The notes beneath the pieces are model-generated. The model saw nothing but the letters and a program-made list of their open reading frames with translations, was not told the DNA's origin and did no database searches. A DNA stretch of 64,000 nucleotides. It comes from Gemella sp. (GTDB lineage Bacteria > Bacillota > Bacilli > Staphylococcales > Gemellaceae). The stretch is from assembly GCA_030529855.1 (NCBI GenBank), contig JAUMWC010000001.1, forward strand, positions 94,823 to 158,822, in the 5' to 3' direction. How positions within the stretch are numbered: the first letter of the stretch is position 1; each line of letters opens with the position of its first letter. Made by a program: the position numbers and the translations under genes. Positions 36,845 to 45,327 of this stretch are shown one piece after another.

Positions 36845-37112
36845 TATTAATATCCCTTATCCTAGCTGAGTTTTTACTGATACTTATATCATAACCATCC
36901 CTTACCATAGTCACATCTTCCTTATTAGCAAGTATTTCTTCATAAAGAATGGTTCTCATCTTAATTTCATCTTCAGCTTTTTTCATATATTTATATTCAT
37001 TCACAAGATTAGGTAGTAATAAGGCTACTATCAATGACGCTATAAAAATCGCAACTAATAATTCTACTAAAGCAAAACCATCATTACTTTTAAATTTCTT
37101 CAAGTCTAACAT
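36816..37112 (-). CDS. comGE: ComGE-like minor pseudopilin
   Basis: 98 residues with a prepilin leader and helix SNDGFALVELLVAIFIASLI, so the Gly-Phe junction and Glu5 are present. The short soluble domain is typical of ComGE. It overlaps its neighbours, and position between comGD and comGF supports the call. Confidence 0.75.
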   Translation of the reverse strand: MLDLKKFKSNDGFALVELLVAIFIASLIVALLLPNLVNEYKYMKKAEDEIKMRTILYEEILANKEDVTMVRDGYDISISKNSARIRDINSGKEISYSK

Positions 37113-37530
37113 AACCAGTCTCCAAATTTATTACAATTTTATAGCTAGAATTTTTGAATTTTACCAAAACAGTATTAGCTATATTAACATTTCCATTTTT
37201 ATACCTAAACTGCAGAGCTCTAGATCCAACACCAGACCTTCCGTCTTGACCTATCTTCTTAATCTTCTGACTAGAATCATAATAGACTCTATACTCATTA
37301 GAATTCTCAAAAAAATAGATATAATTAGTATCACTAGATGCTAGGCTCTTTGTCTGCACCAAATAAATATCAGATATTATTTCATTAACTGCTATTCTCT
37401 CTTTATATCGTTCATAAGATCGAACAGGATTAAATGAAACAACCACTAATATAAAAGAAATAATAAATAAAACAGCAATTGTCTCTATTAGAGTAAATCC
37501 TTTATTATCCTTGAAGTTGTGCTCTTCCAC
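37090..37530 (-). CDS. comGD: ComGD-like minor pseudopilin
   Basis: 146 residues. The leader DNKGFTLIETIAVLFIISFI carries the prepilin peptidase site. The soluble domain contains a beta-rich stretch (YRVYYDSSQKIKKIGQDGR). It starts inside the end of comGC and overlaps comGE by 23 bases. Confidence 0.8.
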   Translation of the reverse strand: MEEHNFKDNKGFTLIETIAVLFIISFILVVVSFNPVRSYERYKERIAVNEIISDIYLVQTKSLASSDTNYIYFFENSNEYRVYYDSSQKIKKIGQDGRSGVGSRALQFRYKNGNVNIANTVLVKFKNSSYKIVINLETGYVRLEEI

Positions 37531-37849
37531 CAGAAATCACAACCTTTTTCCCATTAGGTGCAGTAGATGCCTTCTCAACATCTCCTTCTAAGTATCCCTT
37601 AGCTACTAACTTGTCAAAAGTTACATTTGGATCCCCTTCATTCAGTTCATAAGCAGTTATTTGTGACTGAACAGTCTTAACATAAGCTTCAGAAGACTTA
37701 TCCTTAGCAGAGTCAAGGTTCTTACTTATGTTGGGAACTATAAGCACCAATAAAATAGCGATAATGAAAATCACTATTAACATTTCTATAAGGGTAAATC
37801 CCTTGTTATCGCGTAATTTTTTTCTTAATTTTAATAATTTATTTAACAT
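37505..37849 (-). CDS. comGC: Major competence pseudopilin ComGC
   Basis: 114 residues. The type IV prepilin leader and helix DNKGFTLIEMLIVIFIIAIL with Gly-Phe and Glu5, then a short soluble domain ending in a small Gly-rich tail (VVISGGRAQLQG). The family forms the main subunit of the transformation pseudopilus. It lies 10 bases after comGB. Confidence 0.92.
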   Translation of the reverse strand: MLNKLLKLRKKLRDNKGFTLIEMLIVIFIIAILLVLIVPNISKNLDSAKDKSSEAYVKTVQSQITAYELNEGDPNVTFDKLVAKGYLEGDVEKASTAPNGKKVVISGGRAQLQG

Positions 37850-37859
37850 AAAATTTCTC

Positions 37860-38924
37860 CTAACTTAAAGCCGTAGTCATATTAAAGACTGGTAATAAAA
37901 TTACCAAGTAAAGTGCTAAAATTATCAAAGCTAAAAGTAAAAATAAAATCGGCTGCAATCTCTTCAATCTAGAATCAATTAGTTTTAGAAAAGAATCTAA
38001 CATAATATCAGAAAAAAGTTTTAACTCCTTATCCAGCATAGAATTTTTTCTACCGTGAGCAATAAACTTAGGCATAGAGCTATCAAAGTAAGGTAATTTT
38101 TCTACTATAGTCTCAAAAGGCTGTCCCTTAATAAGACCTGCTTCTATCTCCTTCGAATAAACTAGGAAAAAATAATTATAATTCTTGTTAATCATCTCAT
38201 CCAAACAGGTCTTTATAGAAAAACCACTACGTAAGAACAAACTCATTTCCAAAGAATACTGATAAGATGCAAAATACTTAAAATATCTATTAAGAAAAGG
38301 AGTTTTAACAATGTGCTTTAAAAACAAATCTTTCTTATATCTATAAGTATATGAAAAATAAAATCCAATCCCTGCCACAAGAATAATTATTCCTGCAAGT
38401 AAATATGGTAGATACTCTAATATTGCCATTAGTATTATTACTTCTGTATCCATCTGAATATTAGAAGATTCATAAATAGACTTAAACTGTGGGATAAGTA
38501 AAATATTAAATAACATAATCAAAGATATTAAACTTATAGTTAAAAATAAAGGATATCTTACCGTCTGAATAACTTTTTCTTTTTGTTCCTTTTGCAGCTT
38601 AAGATACTTCTCTATTTCCAGCAGCATAGACTCAATCTTTCCATAATACTCAGCAAACTCCATCTTACTCACTACAGATGCAGGATAACCCAACCTATCT
38701 AAGATATAAGATAATTTCTTCCCATTATATAAGTCTTCTTTTACAGATTTTATTAACTTCTTACTAGCATTATACTGAATAAATAAAAATTCTATAGAAT
38801 CTTCCAGCATATAACCGTGATTAATCAATTCATAAAGCCTACTAATAAACTGAATCTTATCATCTTTAGTAAGGAGTTTCTTAATATCCCCATTTCTCTT
38901 TTTCTTCTTTCGCAATTGTCCCAT
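37860..38924 (-). CDS. comGB: ComGB pseudopilus assembly platform protein
   Basis: 354-residue GspF/PilC-like membrane protein with two cytoplasmic domains and three predicted spans (about 125-145, 170-190 and 330-350). The motif GKKLSYILDRLG and later KGQPFETIVEKLP are the repeated GspF features. The ATG at 38924 overlaps the end of comGA by 44 bases; an upstream GTG at 38930 is possible. Confidence 0.9.
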   Translation of the reverse strand: MGQLRKKKKRNGDIKKLLTKDDKIQFISRLYELINHGYMLEDSIEFLFIQYNASKKLIKSVKEDLYNGKKLSYILDRLGYPASVVSKMEFAEYYGKIESMLLEIEKYLKLQKEQKEKVIQTVRYPLFLTISLISLIMLFNILLIPQFKSIYESSNIQMDTEVIILMAILEYLPYLLAGIIILVAGIGFYFSYTYRYKKDLFLKHIVKTPFLNRYFKYFASYQYSLEMSLFLRSGFSIKTCLDEMINKNYNYFFLVYSKEIEAGLIKGQPFETIVEKLPYFDSSMPKFIAHGRKNSMLDKELKLFSDIMLDSFLKLIDSRLKRLQPILFLLLALIILALYLVILLPVFNMTTALS

Positions 38925-39870
38925 TATCACACGCCCTTTGGAATTTTTCTCTTAGAGTTTCAAATTTTATCTCCTTATCATTAATATAAGTTTTTATATG
39001 ATCCTTGGTTAAAAATTCTGTAACTAGTTCTCGCCTATCCCCTACCTTAACCAAACGCTGAGAAATAACTGCAAGCAAAGTCTGCTTCAAATCTTCTTGA
39101 CCAACACCTAGGTCCTTAAGTCTATTAATCACACCAATACCATCTTCTGCATGCAAGGTGCTCAGGACTAGATGTCCAGAATATGAAGATGTGATGACAT
39201 ACTTTGCCGTAGACTTATCCCTGATCTCACCTACCATGATTGCGTCAGGATCACATCTTAATATAGACTTCAAGGCATTATCATAAGAAATCCCTGCCTT
39301 GTCATTTACCTGCATTTGTATAAAGTCATCAAAATTCTTCTCAACTGGGTCTTCTATAGAAATCAGCTGTTTATTAGCTCTAGCTATATCCAAAGCTAGC
39401 TTGTACATAGATGTAGACTTACCAGAACCTGTCGGCCCTGAGAAAATTATTAATCCATTGGTATACTTACTCAAATCAGCAATCTTGATTCTATCTTCTT
39501 CAAAAATACTATACTCTACTTCAGCAAGTTCATCAGTAAAAATTCTGATGACACAACCTTCATAAAGTTCATTAAGGGGCAGTGTCGAGATTCGTAGATA
39601 ATATTTCTTATCATTATATTCATACTCAAATCGTCCAGACTGGGGAGTCTTATTCATAGAAATATCGATATTAGCATTAAATTTCAAAAGAGAAATCAAA
39701 GACTCTATCTCATAATTCGACAAGGTCATATTATCCTGCAAATCACCCAAAATCCTAAATCTAATCCTTGAATCATTCTTAGAATTTGGATAAATATGAA
39801 TATCACTCGCTTCCAAGTTTATAGCATCATTCAAGAGATTCGTCATTAAAGTTTTAGTATCTATATCCAT
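38881..39870 (-). CDS. comGA: ComGA secretion ATPase
   Basis: About 329 residues, a GspE/PilB-type ATPase that drives pseudopilus assembly in transformation. ASDIHIYPNS near the start, Walker A FSGPTGSGKSTSMY (about 143-156), Asp box SIEDPVEKNFDDFIQMQV, Walker B DPDAIMVGEIRD and His box TLHAEDGIGVINRL. No zinc-binding CxxC pair is visible near the C-terminus. ATG at 39870 is only three bases after AGGAG, tight for initiation. A terminator-like hairpin directly precedes the ribosome site. Confidence 0.9.
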   Translation of the reverse strand: MDIDTKTLMTNLLNDAINLEASDIHIYPNSKNDSRIRFRILGDLQDNMTLSNYEIESLISLLKFNANIDISMNKTPQSGRFEYEYNDKKYYLRISTLPLNELYEGCVIRIFTDELAEVEYSIFEEDRIKIADLSKYTNGLIIFSGPTGSGKSTSMYKLALDIARANKQLISIEDPVEKNFDDFIQMQVNDKAGISYDNALKSILRCDPDAIMVGEIRDKSTAKYVITSSYSGHLVLSTLHAEDGIGVINRLKDLGVGQEDLKQTLLAVISQRLVKVGDRRELVTEFLTKDHIKTYINDKEIKFETLREKFQRACDNGTIAKEEKEKWGY

Positions 39871-39878
39871 CAACTCCT

Positions 39879-39910
39879 AAAAAAATAGAGCTGGTAAAGA
39901 CCAGCTCTAT
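39879..39910 (-). promoter_or_regulatory. Terminator-like hairpin directly before the comGA ribosome site
   Basis: On the minus strand the arms 39910-39900 and 39895-39885 (ATAGAGCTGGT with complement, 4-base loop) form a perfect 11-bp stem followed by seven U (39885-39879). The AGGAG of comGA starts at the very next base, 39878. It may be the upstream tcdA terminator or a comG attenuator. The remaining tcdA-comGA gap (39911-40096) holds a second stem-loop (TAGGCTAA/TTAGCCTA near 39990) and no gene. Confidence 0.7.
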
Positions 39911-40096
39911 AGAAAATTTTATTTTATTGAGTAGCCCTTAGTAAAATCCTATTTTTAAAATAATATTTTATAAAAATTACTCTAGGCTAACTTTTTTAGC
40001 CTACAAGTTATATAAGCGTAAAAAACTTTCAATACACCTATATTATAATGTAAGCTACTCAAAAAATAATTAAACTTTTTGGGGACGAATTAAAAA

Positions 40097-40864
40097 TTAA
40101 TTATTTTTTTCTATTGTTCTTAATTCAATTGATTTTAATAACTCTCTATATACATATCCAGCTGCGATTAGACCTGCAGTAGATGGTGCAAAAGCATTTG
40201 ATGATGGTGGTAATTGAGCCTTTCTAATGTCAGAATTTTGGTTACCGATTTTTTCAGTATATTCTGGTCTTGGCACTAATGGACTCTCCGTTGAGAAAAC
40301 AACAGGAATCTTACCTTTTGTTTTTAACTTCTTGAAGTGTAATCTGATTACCTTAGCTAAAGGACAGATTTGAGTTTTTGAAATATCTGCAATTTGGAAT
40401 TTAGTAGGATCAATCTTATTAGCTGCACCCATTACAGAAATAAATTTAATCTTGTTTCTTAGACAGTATTCAATCAGGTGAATTTTGTACTTAACAGTAT
40501 CACAAGCATCAATAACAAAATCTAATTTTTTCTCATAAAATTTTTCAAAAGTATCTTCTGTATAAAAATCGTGGAAAGCAATAACTTCTGCTTCAGGATT
40601 AATATCTAAGATTCTCTTTCTCATCTCATCTACTTTACTTAAACCTACAGTTTTAGTAGTAGCGTGGATTTGACGGTTAACATTTGTAATATCAATACTA
40701 TCCTTATCCATAATCACAAATGATCCCACTCCAGATCTAGCAAGAGCTTCCACTGCAAAAGTACCAACTCCACCCATACCCAGAACTCCTACTCTAGCAT
40801 TTTTTAATATCTCTAGTCCTTCTTGACCAATTACTAATTCGTTTCTTGAAAATTGATGTAACAT
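40097..40864 (-). CDS. tcdA: tRNA threonylcarbamoyladenosine dehydratase (ThiF family)
   Basis: 255-residue E1-like enzyme that cyclises t6A on tRNA. Nucleotide loop GVLGMGGVGTFAVEAL (about 30-45), DKDSIDITNVNRQIHA and catalytic-region VIDACDTVKYKIHL near 115 match YgdL/TcdA rather than ThiF or MoeB. No CxxC zinc pairs are evident. AAAGGAG-like region precedes the ATG. It lies downstream of the probable 6S RNA on the same strand, the same neighbourhood I recall for Bacillus 6S and tcdA. Confidence 0.88.
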   Translation of the reverse strand: MLHQFSRNELVIGQEGLEILKNARVGVLGMGGVGTFAVEALARSGVGSFVIMDKDSIDITNVNRQIHATTKTVGLSKVDEMRKRILDINPEAEVIAFHDFYTEDTFEKFYEKKLDFVIDACDTVKYKIHLIEYCLRNKIKFISVMGAANKIDPTKFQIADISKTQICPLAKVIRLHFKKLKTKGKIPVVFSTESPLVPRPEYTEKIGNQNSDIRKAQLPPSSNAFAPSTAGLIAAGYVYRELLKSIELRTIEKNN

Positions 40865-40923
40865 TTCTTTACTCCTATAATTTTTCGATAAGTAATATTA
40901 TACAATATATTTACCTAGATATC

Positions 40924-41133
40924 AAAAAAAGCCTAGCATAAAGCTAGGCAGACCGAAGTATCGTAGAATCTCACAAAAATTGGTCCTGATATGATCAGGT
41001 GGGTATGATAGTTCTGTCTTCTAAAATCCTAACAATAATGGTTAGGCACGCTATACTAGCAGATAATTCTCATTCCCTATTTAAAAGTGTTAGGCCCGAA
41101 TAAACATGAGCCATACAAATACTTAAGTTCTAT
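40924..41133 (-). ncRNA. ssrS: Probable 6S RNA
   Basis: A roughly 205-nt noncoding transcript fills this gap. It begins about seven bases after a clear promoter and ends at an intrinsic terminator (GCCTAGC/GCTAGGC, 40931-40937 and 40943-40949, with seven U). The 5' and 3' parts pair (AAGTAT with ATACTT; CTCAT with GTGAG), a small hairpin CCTGAT/ATCAGG lies in the 3' strand, and an apical hairpin CCTAAC/GTTAGG is present. Size, long-range pairing and location beside tcdA favour 6S RNA, which sequesters RNA polymerase. A covariance search would decide. Confidence 0.65.
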
Positions 41134-41139
41134 ACCTAT

Positions 41140-41168
41140 ATTCTAGCACACTTATTTTTAATAGACAA
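41140..41168 (-). promoter_or_regulatory. Promoter of the 6S-like RNA
   Basis: TTGTCT (41168-41163), 17-base spacer and TAGAAT (41145-41140), with an extended TGC before the -10. No ribosome site or open frame follows. Confidence 0.7.
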
Positions 41169-41247
41169 TAGTTTTTCACATTTTCAAAAATAAAATATTT
41201 TAGTATAATTAGTAGTAAGAAATAATAAAAAATTAAGGAGAAAATTT

Positions 41248-42498
41248 ATGAAAGTAGAACTGATTTCTGTAGGAACTGAAATACTACTTGGTGATATACT
41301 TAATACTAATGTACAATTTTTATCTAAAGAATTAGCATCATTAGGAATAAATGTCTACAAGCACACTAGCGTTGGTGATAATAAAGAAAGATTTCTAAAT
41401 GTTATAGATACAGCCTTTAAAGAAGCCGATACATTAATAATTACTGGTGGTCTAGGTCCTACTGATGATGATATAACTAAAGAAACAGTATCTGAATACT
41501 TTGGATTAGAAGAAGAAGTAAATGAATACTATTGGAAAAAAATCCAAGACTACCTACTAAATTATTCTTCAAATAAAACAGTTACGAAAAATGATCAAAA
41601 AACAGCCAGAGTCCCTATTGGTGCAAAAACTTTTGAAAACTTTTGGGGAACAGCACCTGGAATATTAGTTGAGCAAGATAACAAAAAAGTTATACTATTA
41701 CCAGGACCACCACGTGAAATGACTAATATGTTCAAAACTCACATCAAACCATACTTAGAGTCACTAAGTAGCCAAGTCTTCCTTTCTAAATACATCAGAT
41801 TCTTTGGAATCGGTGAATCACTATTAGAAGATAAAATCAAAAATCTAATGGACAGACAAACTAATCCTACCCTAGCCCTATACGCTAAATCTGGAGAAGT
41901 CTTGCTTAGAGTTACTGCATCTGCTTCTACTAAAGAAGAATGCCAAGAACTTCTTAATGCAAGCATTAAAGAAGTCAAAGCAATCGTAGGTGACTACATC
42001 TACCTAATTGGAGATGAATCAGTAGCAGAATCACAAAGTGAAATGAATAAGGTATTAGCCAATGTTCTAATAGATAATAATATATCTATATCCATCGCAG
42101 AATCAATAACTGGTGGATTAGTAGCTTCTTCACTTATAGAAAGTGATGGTATTTCAAAAGTCTTAAAAGAATCTTATGTCACTTATTCTGATGAAGCTAA
42201 ACACAAGTTATTGGACGTTCAAACTGAAACTTTAGAAAAACATACAGCTGTATCAAAACAAGTAGCTGAAGAAATGCTTAAGGGATTAGTAGAAAAAACT
42301 AATATCCAAGCAGCTATCATAACTACTGGCTACGCGAACCACGAAGAAAAAAACTTAGCAGGTCTAGTATATATTGGTGCTTACTATAAAGGAAAATCTG
42401 TAATAAAAGAAGTTAGATTCTCTGGTGATAGAAATAGAGTTCGTTTCAGAACAAGCCAAGAAGCTATGAATGAACTAAGGAAATTAATATTAGAATAA
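41248..42498 (+). CDS. cinA: CinA competence/damage-inducible protein
   Basis: 416 residues with a N-terminal MoCF-like domain (GDILNTNVQFLSKELAS, GGLGPTDDDIT) and a C-terminal CinA domain (SIAESITGGLVASSLI, AIITTGYA), a nicotinamide mononucleotide deamidase family. AAGGAG precedes the ATG. A TATAAT at about 41202 with TTTCAA upstream is the likely promoter. It is not preceded by an obvious competence-sigma box. recA, often linked in streptococci, is not next to it here. Confidence 0.93.
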   Translation: MKVELISVGTEILLGDILNTNVQFLSKELASLGINVYKHTSVGDNKERFLNVIDTAFKEADTLIITGGLGPTDDDITKETVSEYFGLEEEVNEYYWKKIQDYLLNYSSNKTVTKNDQKTARVPIGAKTFENFWGTAPGILVEQDNKKVILLPGPPREMTNMFKTHIKPYLESLSSQVFLSKYIRFFGIGESLLEDKIKNLMDRQTNPTLALYAKSGEVLLRVTASASTKEECQELLNASIKEVKAIVGDYIYLIGDESVAESQSEMNKVLANVLIDNNISISIAESITGGLVASSLIESDGISKVLKESYVTYSDEAKHKLLDVQTETLEKHTAVSKQVAEEMLKGLVEKTNIQAAIITTGYANHEEKNLAGLVYIGAYYKGKSVIKEVRFSGDRNRVRFRTSQEAMNELRKLILE

Positions 42499-42499
42499 A

Positions 42500-42535
42500 G
42501 AAAAAATCCAAGTAAAAATTACTTGGATTTTTTAT
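42500..42535. terminator. Bidirectional terminator between cinA and SDR gene
   Basis: Stem AATCCAAGTAA with TTACTTGGATT around a 3-base loop, flanked by A and T runs, between converging genes. Confidence 0.85.
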
Positions 42536-43238
42536 ATAACCAGCCATTATCATCGTGATATATCATTTGTTTACCCATACCACCATCAATCAAAAATTCT
42601 TGACCTGTGATAAAACTAGCCTTATCTGAACTTAAATATAAAACCATATTTGAAATATCAGAAGTTTTCCCTACTCGACCAGCTGGATGCTGACTAGCAT
42701 TTTCATCATCATAAATTACATCAGATGTTTCTATCCAACCTGGAGCAATAGCATTAACCCTAACCTTACCAGCAAAAGACATTGCCATAGCATGAGTTAA
42801 AGAAGCTATAGCTCCCTTAGCCGCAGAATATGTTTCAGTCTGAGCTTGACTCATCTGAGATCTAGAAGATGAAATATTTATTATAGCTGCCCCTTGATTA
42901 AAATATGGAGCAAATTTTTTAGCAAGATAAAAGGGTGCTGCTGCACCAACTTTCATAGCATAGATAAAATCATCATACGTAGCCTCTTCAATACCCTTCA
43001 TAATAGGTATAGCATTATTTACTAATACATCTACCTTCCCATGCTTATCTATAACCATCTGACAAAAGTCATCAAGAATCTCTTCTTTAGAAATATCTCC
43101 TACAAAATGATCACCATCTAAAATATCAATAATTTCTACAGTAGCACCCTGAGCAAGAAAATCGTTAGCTATCTGTCTACCTATACCTTTAGCACCACCA
43201 GTCACTACAACAATTTTATTTGAAAATTCTTTTTCCAT
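42519..43238 (-). CDS. Short-chain dehydrogenase/reductase
   Basis: 239-residue classical SDR. Cofactor motif TGGAKGIGRQIA (about 14-25), NNAIP, and active site Ser in INISSSR and Tyr-Lys in YSAAKG (about 135). LSSDKASFITGQEFLIDGG is the conserved C-terminus. The substrate is unknown. It resembles 3-oxoacyl-ACP reductases, but is distant from the FabG in this window. It has a terminator shared with cinA. Confidence 0.85.
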   Translation of the reverse strand: MEKEFSNKIVVVTGGAKGIGRQIANDFLAQGATVEIIDILDGDHFVGDISKEEILDDFCQMVIDKHGKVDVLVNNAIPIMKGIEEATYDDFIYAMKVGAAAPFYLAKKFAPYFNQGAAIINISSSRSQMSQAQTETYSAAKGAIASLTHAMAMSFAGKVRVNAIAPGWIETSDVIYDDENASQHPAGRVGKTSDISNMVLYLSSDKASFITGQEFLIDGGMGKQMIYHDDNGWLYKKSK

Positions 43239-43247
43239 AAAAATCTC

Positions 43248-43685
43248 CTATTTTAGATTTAATATCATATCTACATGAGGTATATTCACATCTAAGTATT
43301 CTTCTGATACTACTTCAAAACCAGCTTTTTCATATAAAGATATAACATAAGACTGAGCTGATAATTTTATATAATCTTTTTTTAGTTTAACTCTAATAAA
43401 TTCTTTTGCTTCTTGTAAAAGTTTCGATGCCAGTCCCTGTCTTTTCACTACACTAGCTACTCTGCCAATATAAGCATAATCTTCCTCTCTAGCAATAACT
43501 CTTAAATAAGACAATACCTTGCCATCTTCTTCAAACCAAATGTGATAGCAATCTTTATCATTATTATCCATATCTACTTCTTCAGTAATCTTTTGTTCAA
43601 CTACAAAAACTTCACTTCTAGCATAGAATATAGCAAATAATTCATCTGTACTTAATTCATTATAATGTTTTATTTTTAATTTCAC
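43248..43685 (-). CDS. GNAT-family N-acetyltransferase (ElaA-like)
   Basis: 145 residues. ElaA-like start (MKLKIKHYNELSTDELFAIFYARSEVFVVEQ), followed by acetyl-CoA-binding RVASVVKRQGLASKLLQEAKEF near residue 85. The acetyl acceptor is unknown. It lies 9 bases from the SDR gene and is probably cotranscribed with it. Confidence 0.85.
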   Translation of the reverse strand: MKLKIKHYNELSTDELFAIFYARSEVFVVEQKITEEVDMDNNDKDCYHIWFEEDGKVLSYLRVIAREEDYAYIGRVASVVKRQGLASKLLQEAKEFIRVKLKKDYIKLSAQSYVISLYEKAGFEVVSEEYLDVNIPHVDMILNLK

Positions 43686-43704
43686 TTACTTACCTCATAA
43701 TAAA

Positions 43705-43740
43705 ACTTAAGCACACCTCTTAATGTGGTGTGCTTGATTT
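43705..43740 (-). terminator. Terminator of trpS
   Basis: Stem AAGCACACC (43709-43717) with GGTGTGCTT (43727-43735), then AAGUUUUAUU on the minus strand. Confidence 0.7.
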
Positions 43741-43754
43741 AATTGATAATAATC

Positions 43755-44774
43755 TTATTTCTTAAAATAATTAATTCCCATAGCTTCTTTTACTTCAGCT
43801 AATGTTTGGGCTGCTCTTTGCTCTGCTTTTTTAGATCCTTCTTCTAACATCTTGTAGATAGCTTCCTTATCTTTAGCAAGTTCTTCACGACGTTCACGAA
43901 TTGGTCTTAAGAAGTCTTGCATTACATCGTTAAGCCTTCTCTTTAGTTTTACATCTCCTAGCCCACCACGACGGTAGTGTTCTTTAAGAGCTTCTACTTC
44001 TTCCTTATTTGGATCGAAGATATCTAGGTAAGTAAATACTACATTCCCTTCTACCTGACCTGGATCTTCCACTCTGATGTGGTTAGGGTCAGTGTACATC
44101 TTCATAATCTTAGCTTGGATATCTTCTGGTGAATCTGATAGGTAGATACCATTATTTAAAGATTTACTCATTTTCCCATTACCATCAATCCCTACAAGGC
44201 GACCTTGGTTCTTAGGTGGTAATACAATCTCTGGCTCTACTAATACTTCTTTATTATAGATTCTGTTAAAGTCTCTTACTATCTCACGAGTTTGCTCAAG
44301 CATTGGTTTTTGATCTTCTCCTACTGGTACGTGTGTCGCACCAAAGGCAGTTATATCTGCTGCTTGGCTTATTGGATAAGTAAAGAATCCAGTTGGAACT
44401 GATTCTCCAAAGTTTTTACTTTTTAGTTCTTGTTTTACTGTTGGGTTACGTTGCAATCTAGATACCGAAACTAAGTTCATATAGTACATCATCAGTTCTG
44501 GTAATTGTGGTATTTGTGATTGTAAGAAGATTGTAGTCTTCTCTGGATCAATACCAATCGCTAAATAATCTAGGGCAACTTCTGTTACTGACTCAATAAT
44601 TTTTTGTGGGTTATCGGCATTATCAGTTAGGGCTTGTTGGTCAGCTATCATAATGAACATTTCTGTATTATCTTCTGCTTGAAGTTTCAACCTATTTTCT
44701 AACGATCCTACATAATGTCCAAGATGTAATTTCCCCGTAGGTCTGTCCCCTGTTAAAATTACTTTTTTACTCAT
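43755..44774 (-). CDS. trpS: Tryptophanyl-tRNA synthetase
   Basis: 339-residue class I synthetase. HIGH-type motif PTGKLHLGHYVG (about 12-23) and KMSKS (GNGKMSKSLNN near residue 200) are intact, as is the conserved DQQALT loop. Length is normal. No T-box leader is visible upstream. Probably a single-gene transcript. Confidence 0.95.
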   Translation of the reverse strand: MSKKVILTGDRPTGKLHLGHYVGSLENRLKLQAEDNTEMFIMIADQQALTDNADNPQKIIESVTEVALDYLAIGIDPEKTTIFLQSQIPQLPELMMYYMNLVSVSRLQRNPTVKQELKSKNFGESVPTGFFTYPISQAADITAFGATHVPVGEDQKPMLEQTREIVRDFNRIYNKEVLVEPEIVLPPKNQGRLVGIDGNGKMSKSLNNGIYLSDSPEDIQAKIMKMYTDPNHIRVEDPGQVEGNVVFTYLDIFDPNKEEVEALKEHYRRGGLGDVKLKRRLNDVMQDFLRPIRERREELAKDKEAIYKMLEEGSKKAEQRAAQTLAEVKEAMGINYFKK

Positions 44775-44842
44775 TTTTATTTACTCCTAATATTCAATAT
44801 AAGAATTATTATAACACATTTCCTTCTATATATAAAAACAAA

Positions 44843-44870
44843 TAAAAAAGCCTAGCTTACGCTAGACTAA
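44843..44870 (-). terminator. Terminator of the rhodanese gene
   Basis: Stem CTAGC/GCTAG with flanking GC pairs (44850-44866) and a minus-strand UUUUUU tail. It overlaps the end of the gene. Confidence 0.65.
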
Positions 44871-45172
44871 TCTTCTATACTTTGACCTTGCCACATACAC
44901 ATACCTTCTGCTACATTTACAACTCTGTAACCTTGAGCAACTAGTAGTTCAGCAGCTTCTTTACTTTTAATTCCCTTCTGGCAAATAACATAATGAACTA
45001 TTTCTTTATCACCTTTGTAAGTATCTAGATCTTCAAAAGGAATATTTATTGCTTCCTCTATGTGACCTTTTTTATACATATCGTGTGATCTTACATCTAT
45101 TAATACAATATCTTCATTATCTAACAAGTCTTGGAATTCAAGATTTGTTATGTTTTCATAAGTAGCTTTCAC
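44867..45172 (-). CDS. Rhodanese-like domain protein
   Basis: 101 residues of a single rhodanese domain. Start VLIDVRSHDMYKKGHIEEAINIP, then the active-site loop ICQKGIKSKEAA with catalytic Cys at about residue 69. Single-domain rhodaneses carry sulfur as a Cys persulfide for sulfur transfer. It sits between trpS and the methionine importer; whether that context matters is unclear. Confidence 0.88.
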   Translation of the reverse strand: MKATYENITNLEFQDLLDNEDIVLIDVRSHDMYKKGHIEEAINIPFEDLDTYKGDKEIVHYVICQKGIKSKEAAELLVAQGYRVVNVAEGMCMWQGQSIED

Positions 45173-45289
45173 CAGCTATTCCTCCAAAAAATAATATTAC
45201 AAGATTATAACACATTTATATTTAAAATAAAAGTATACTTTAAATTTTTTTCAACATTTTTCATAAATATAGTGATAGAAACTGTATGT

Positions 45290-45325
45290 ATAGAAAAAGA
45301 CTGTTGAAAATCAACAGTCTTTTTT
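45290..45325 (-). terminator. Terminator of the metNP operon
   Basis: Stem AAGACTGTTGA (45297-45307) with 45311-45321 around a 3-base loop; both strands have flanking T-rich sequence. Confidence 0.75.
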
Positions 45326-45327
45326 TA

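Noticed and set aside
39911-40096. Competence-sigma (TACGAATA) box for comG
   Set aside because: No match was found in the comG leader; candidate sigma-A-like elements there are weak.
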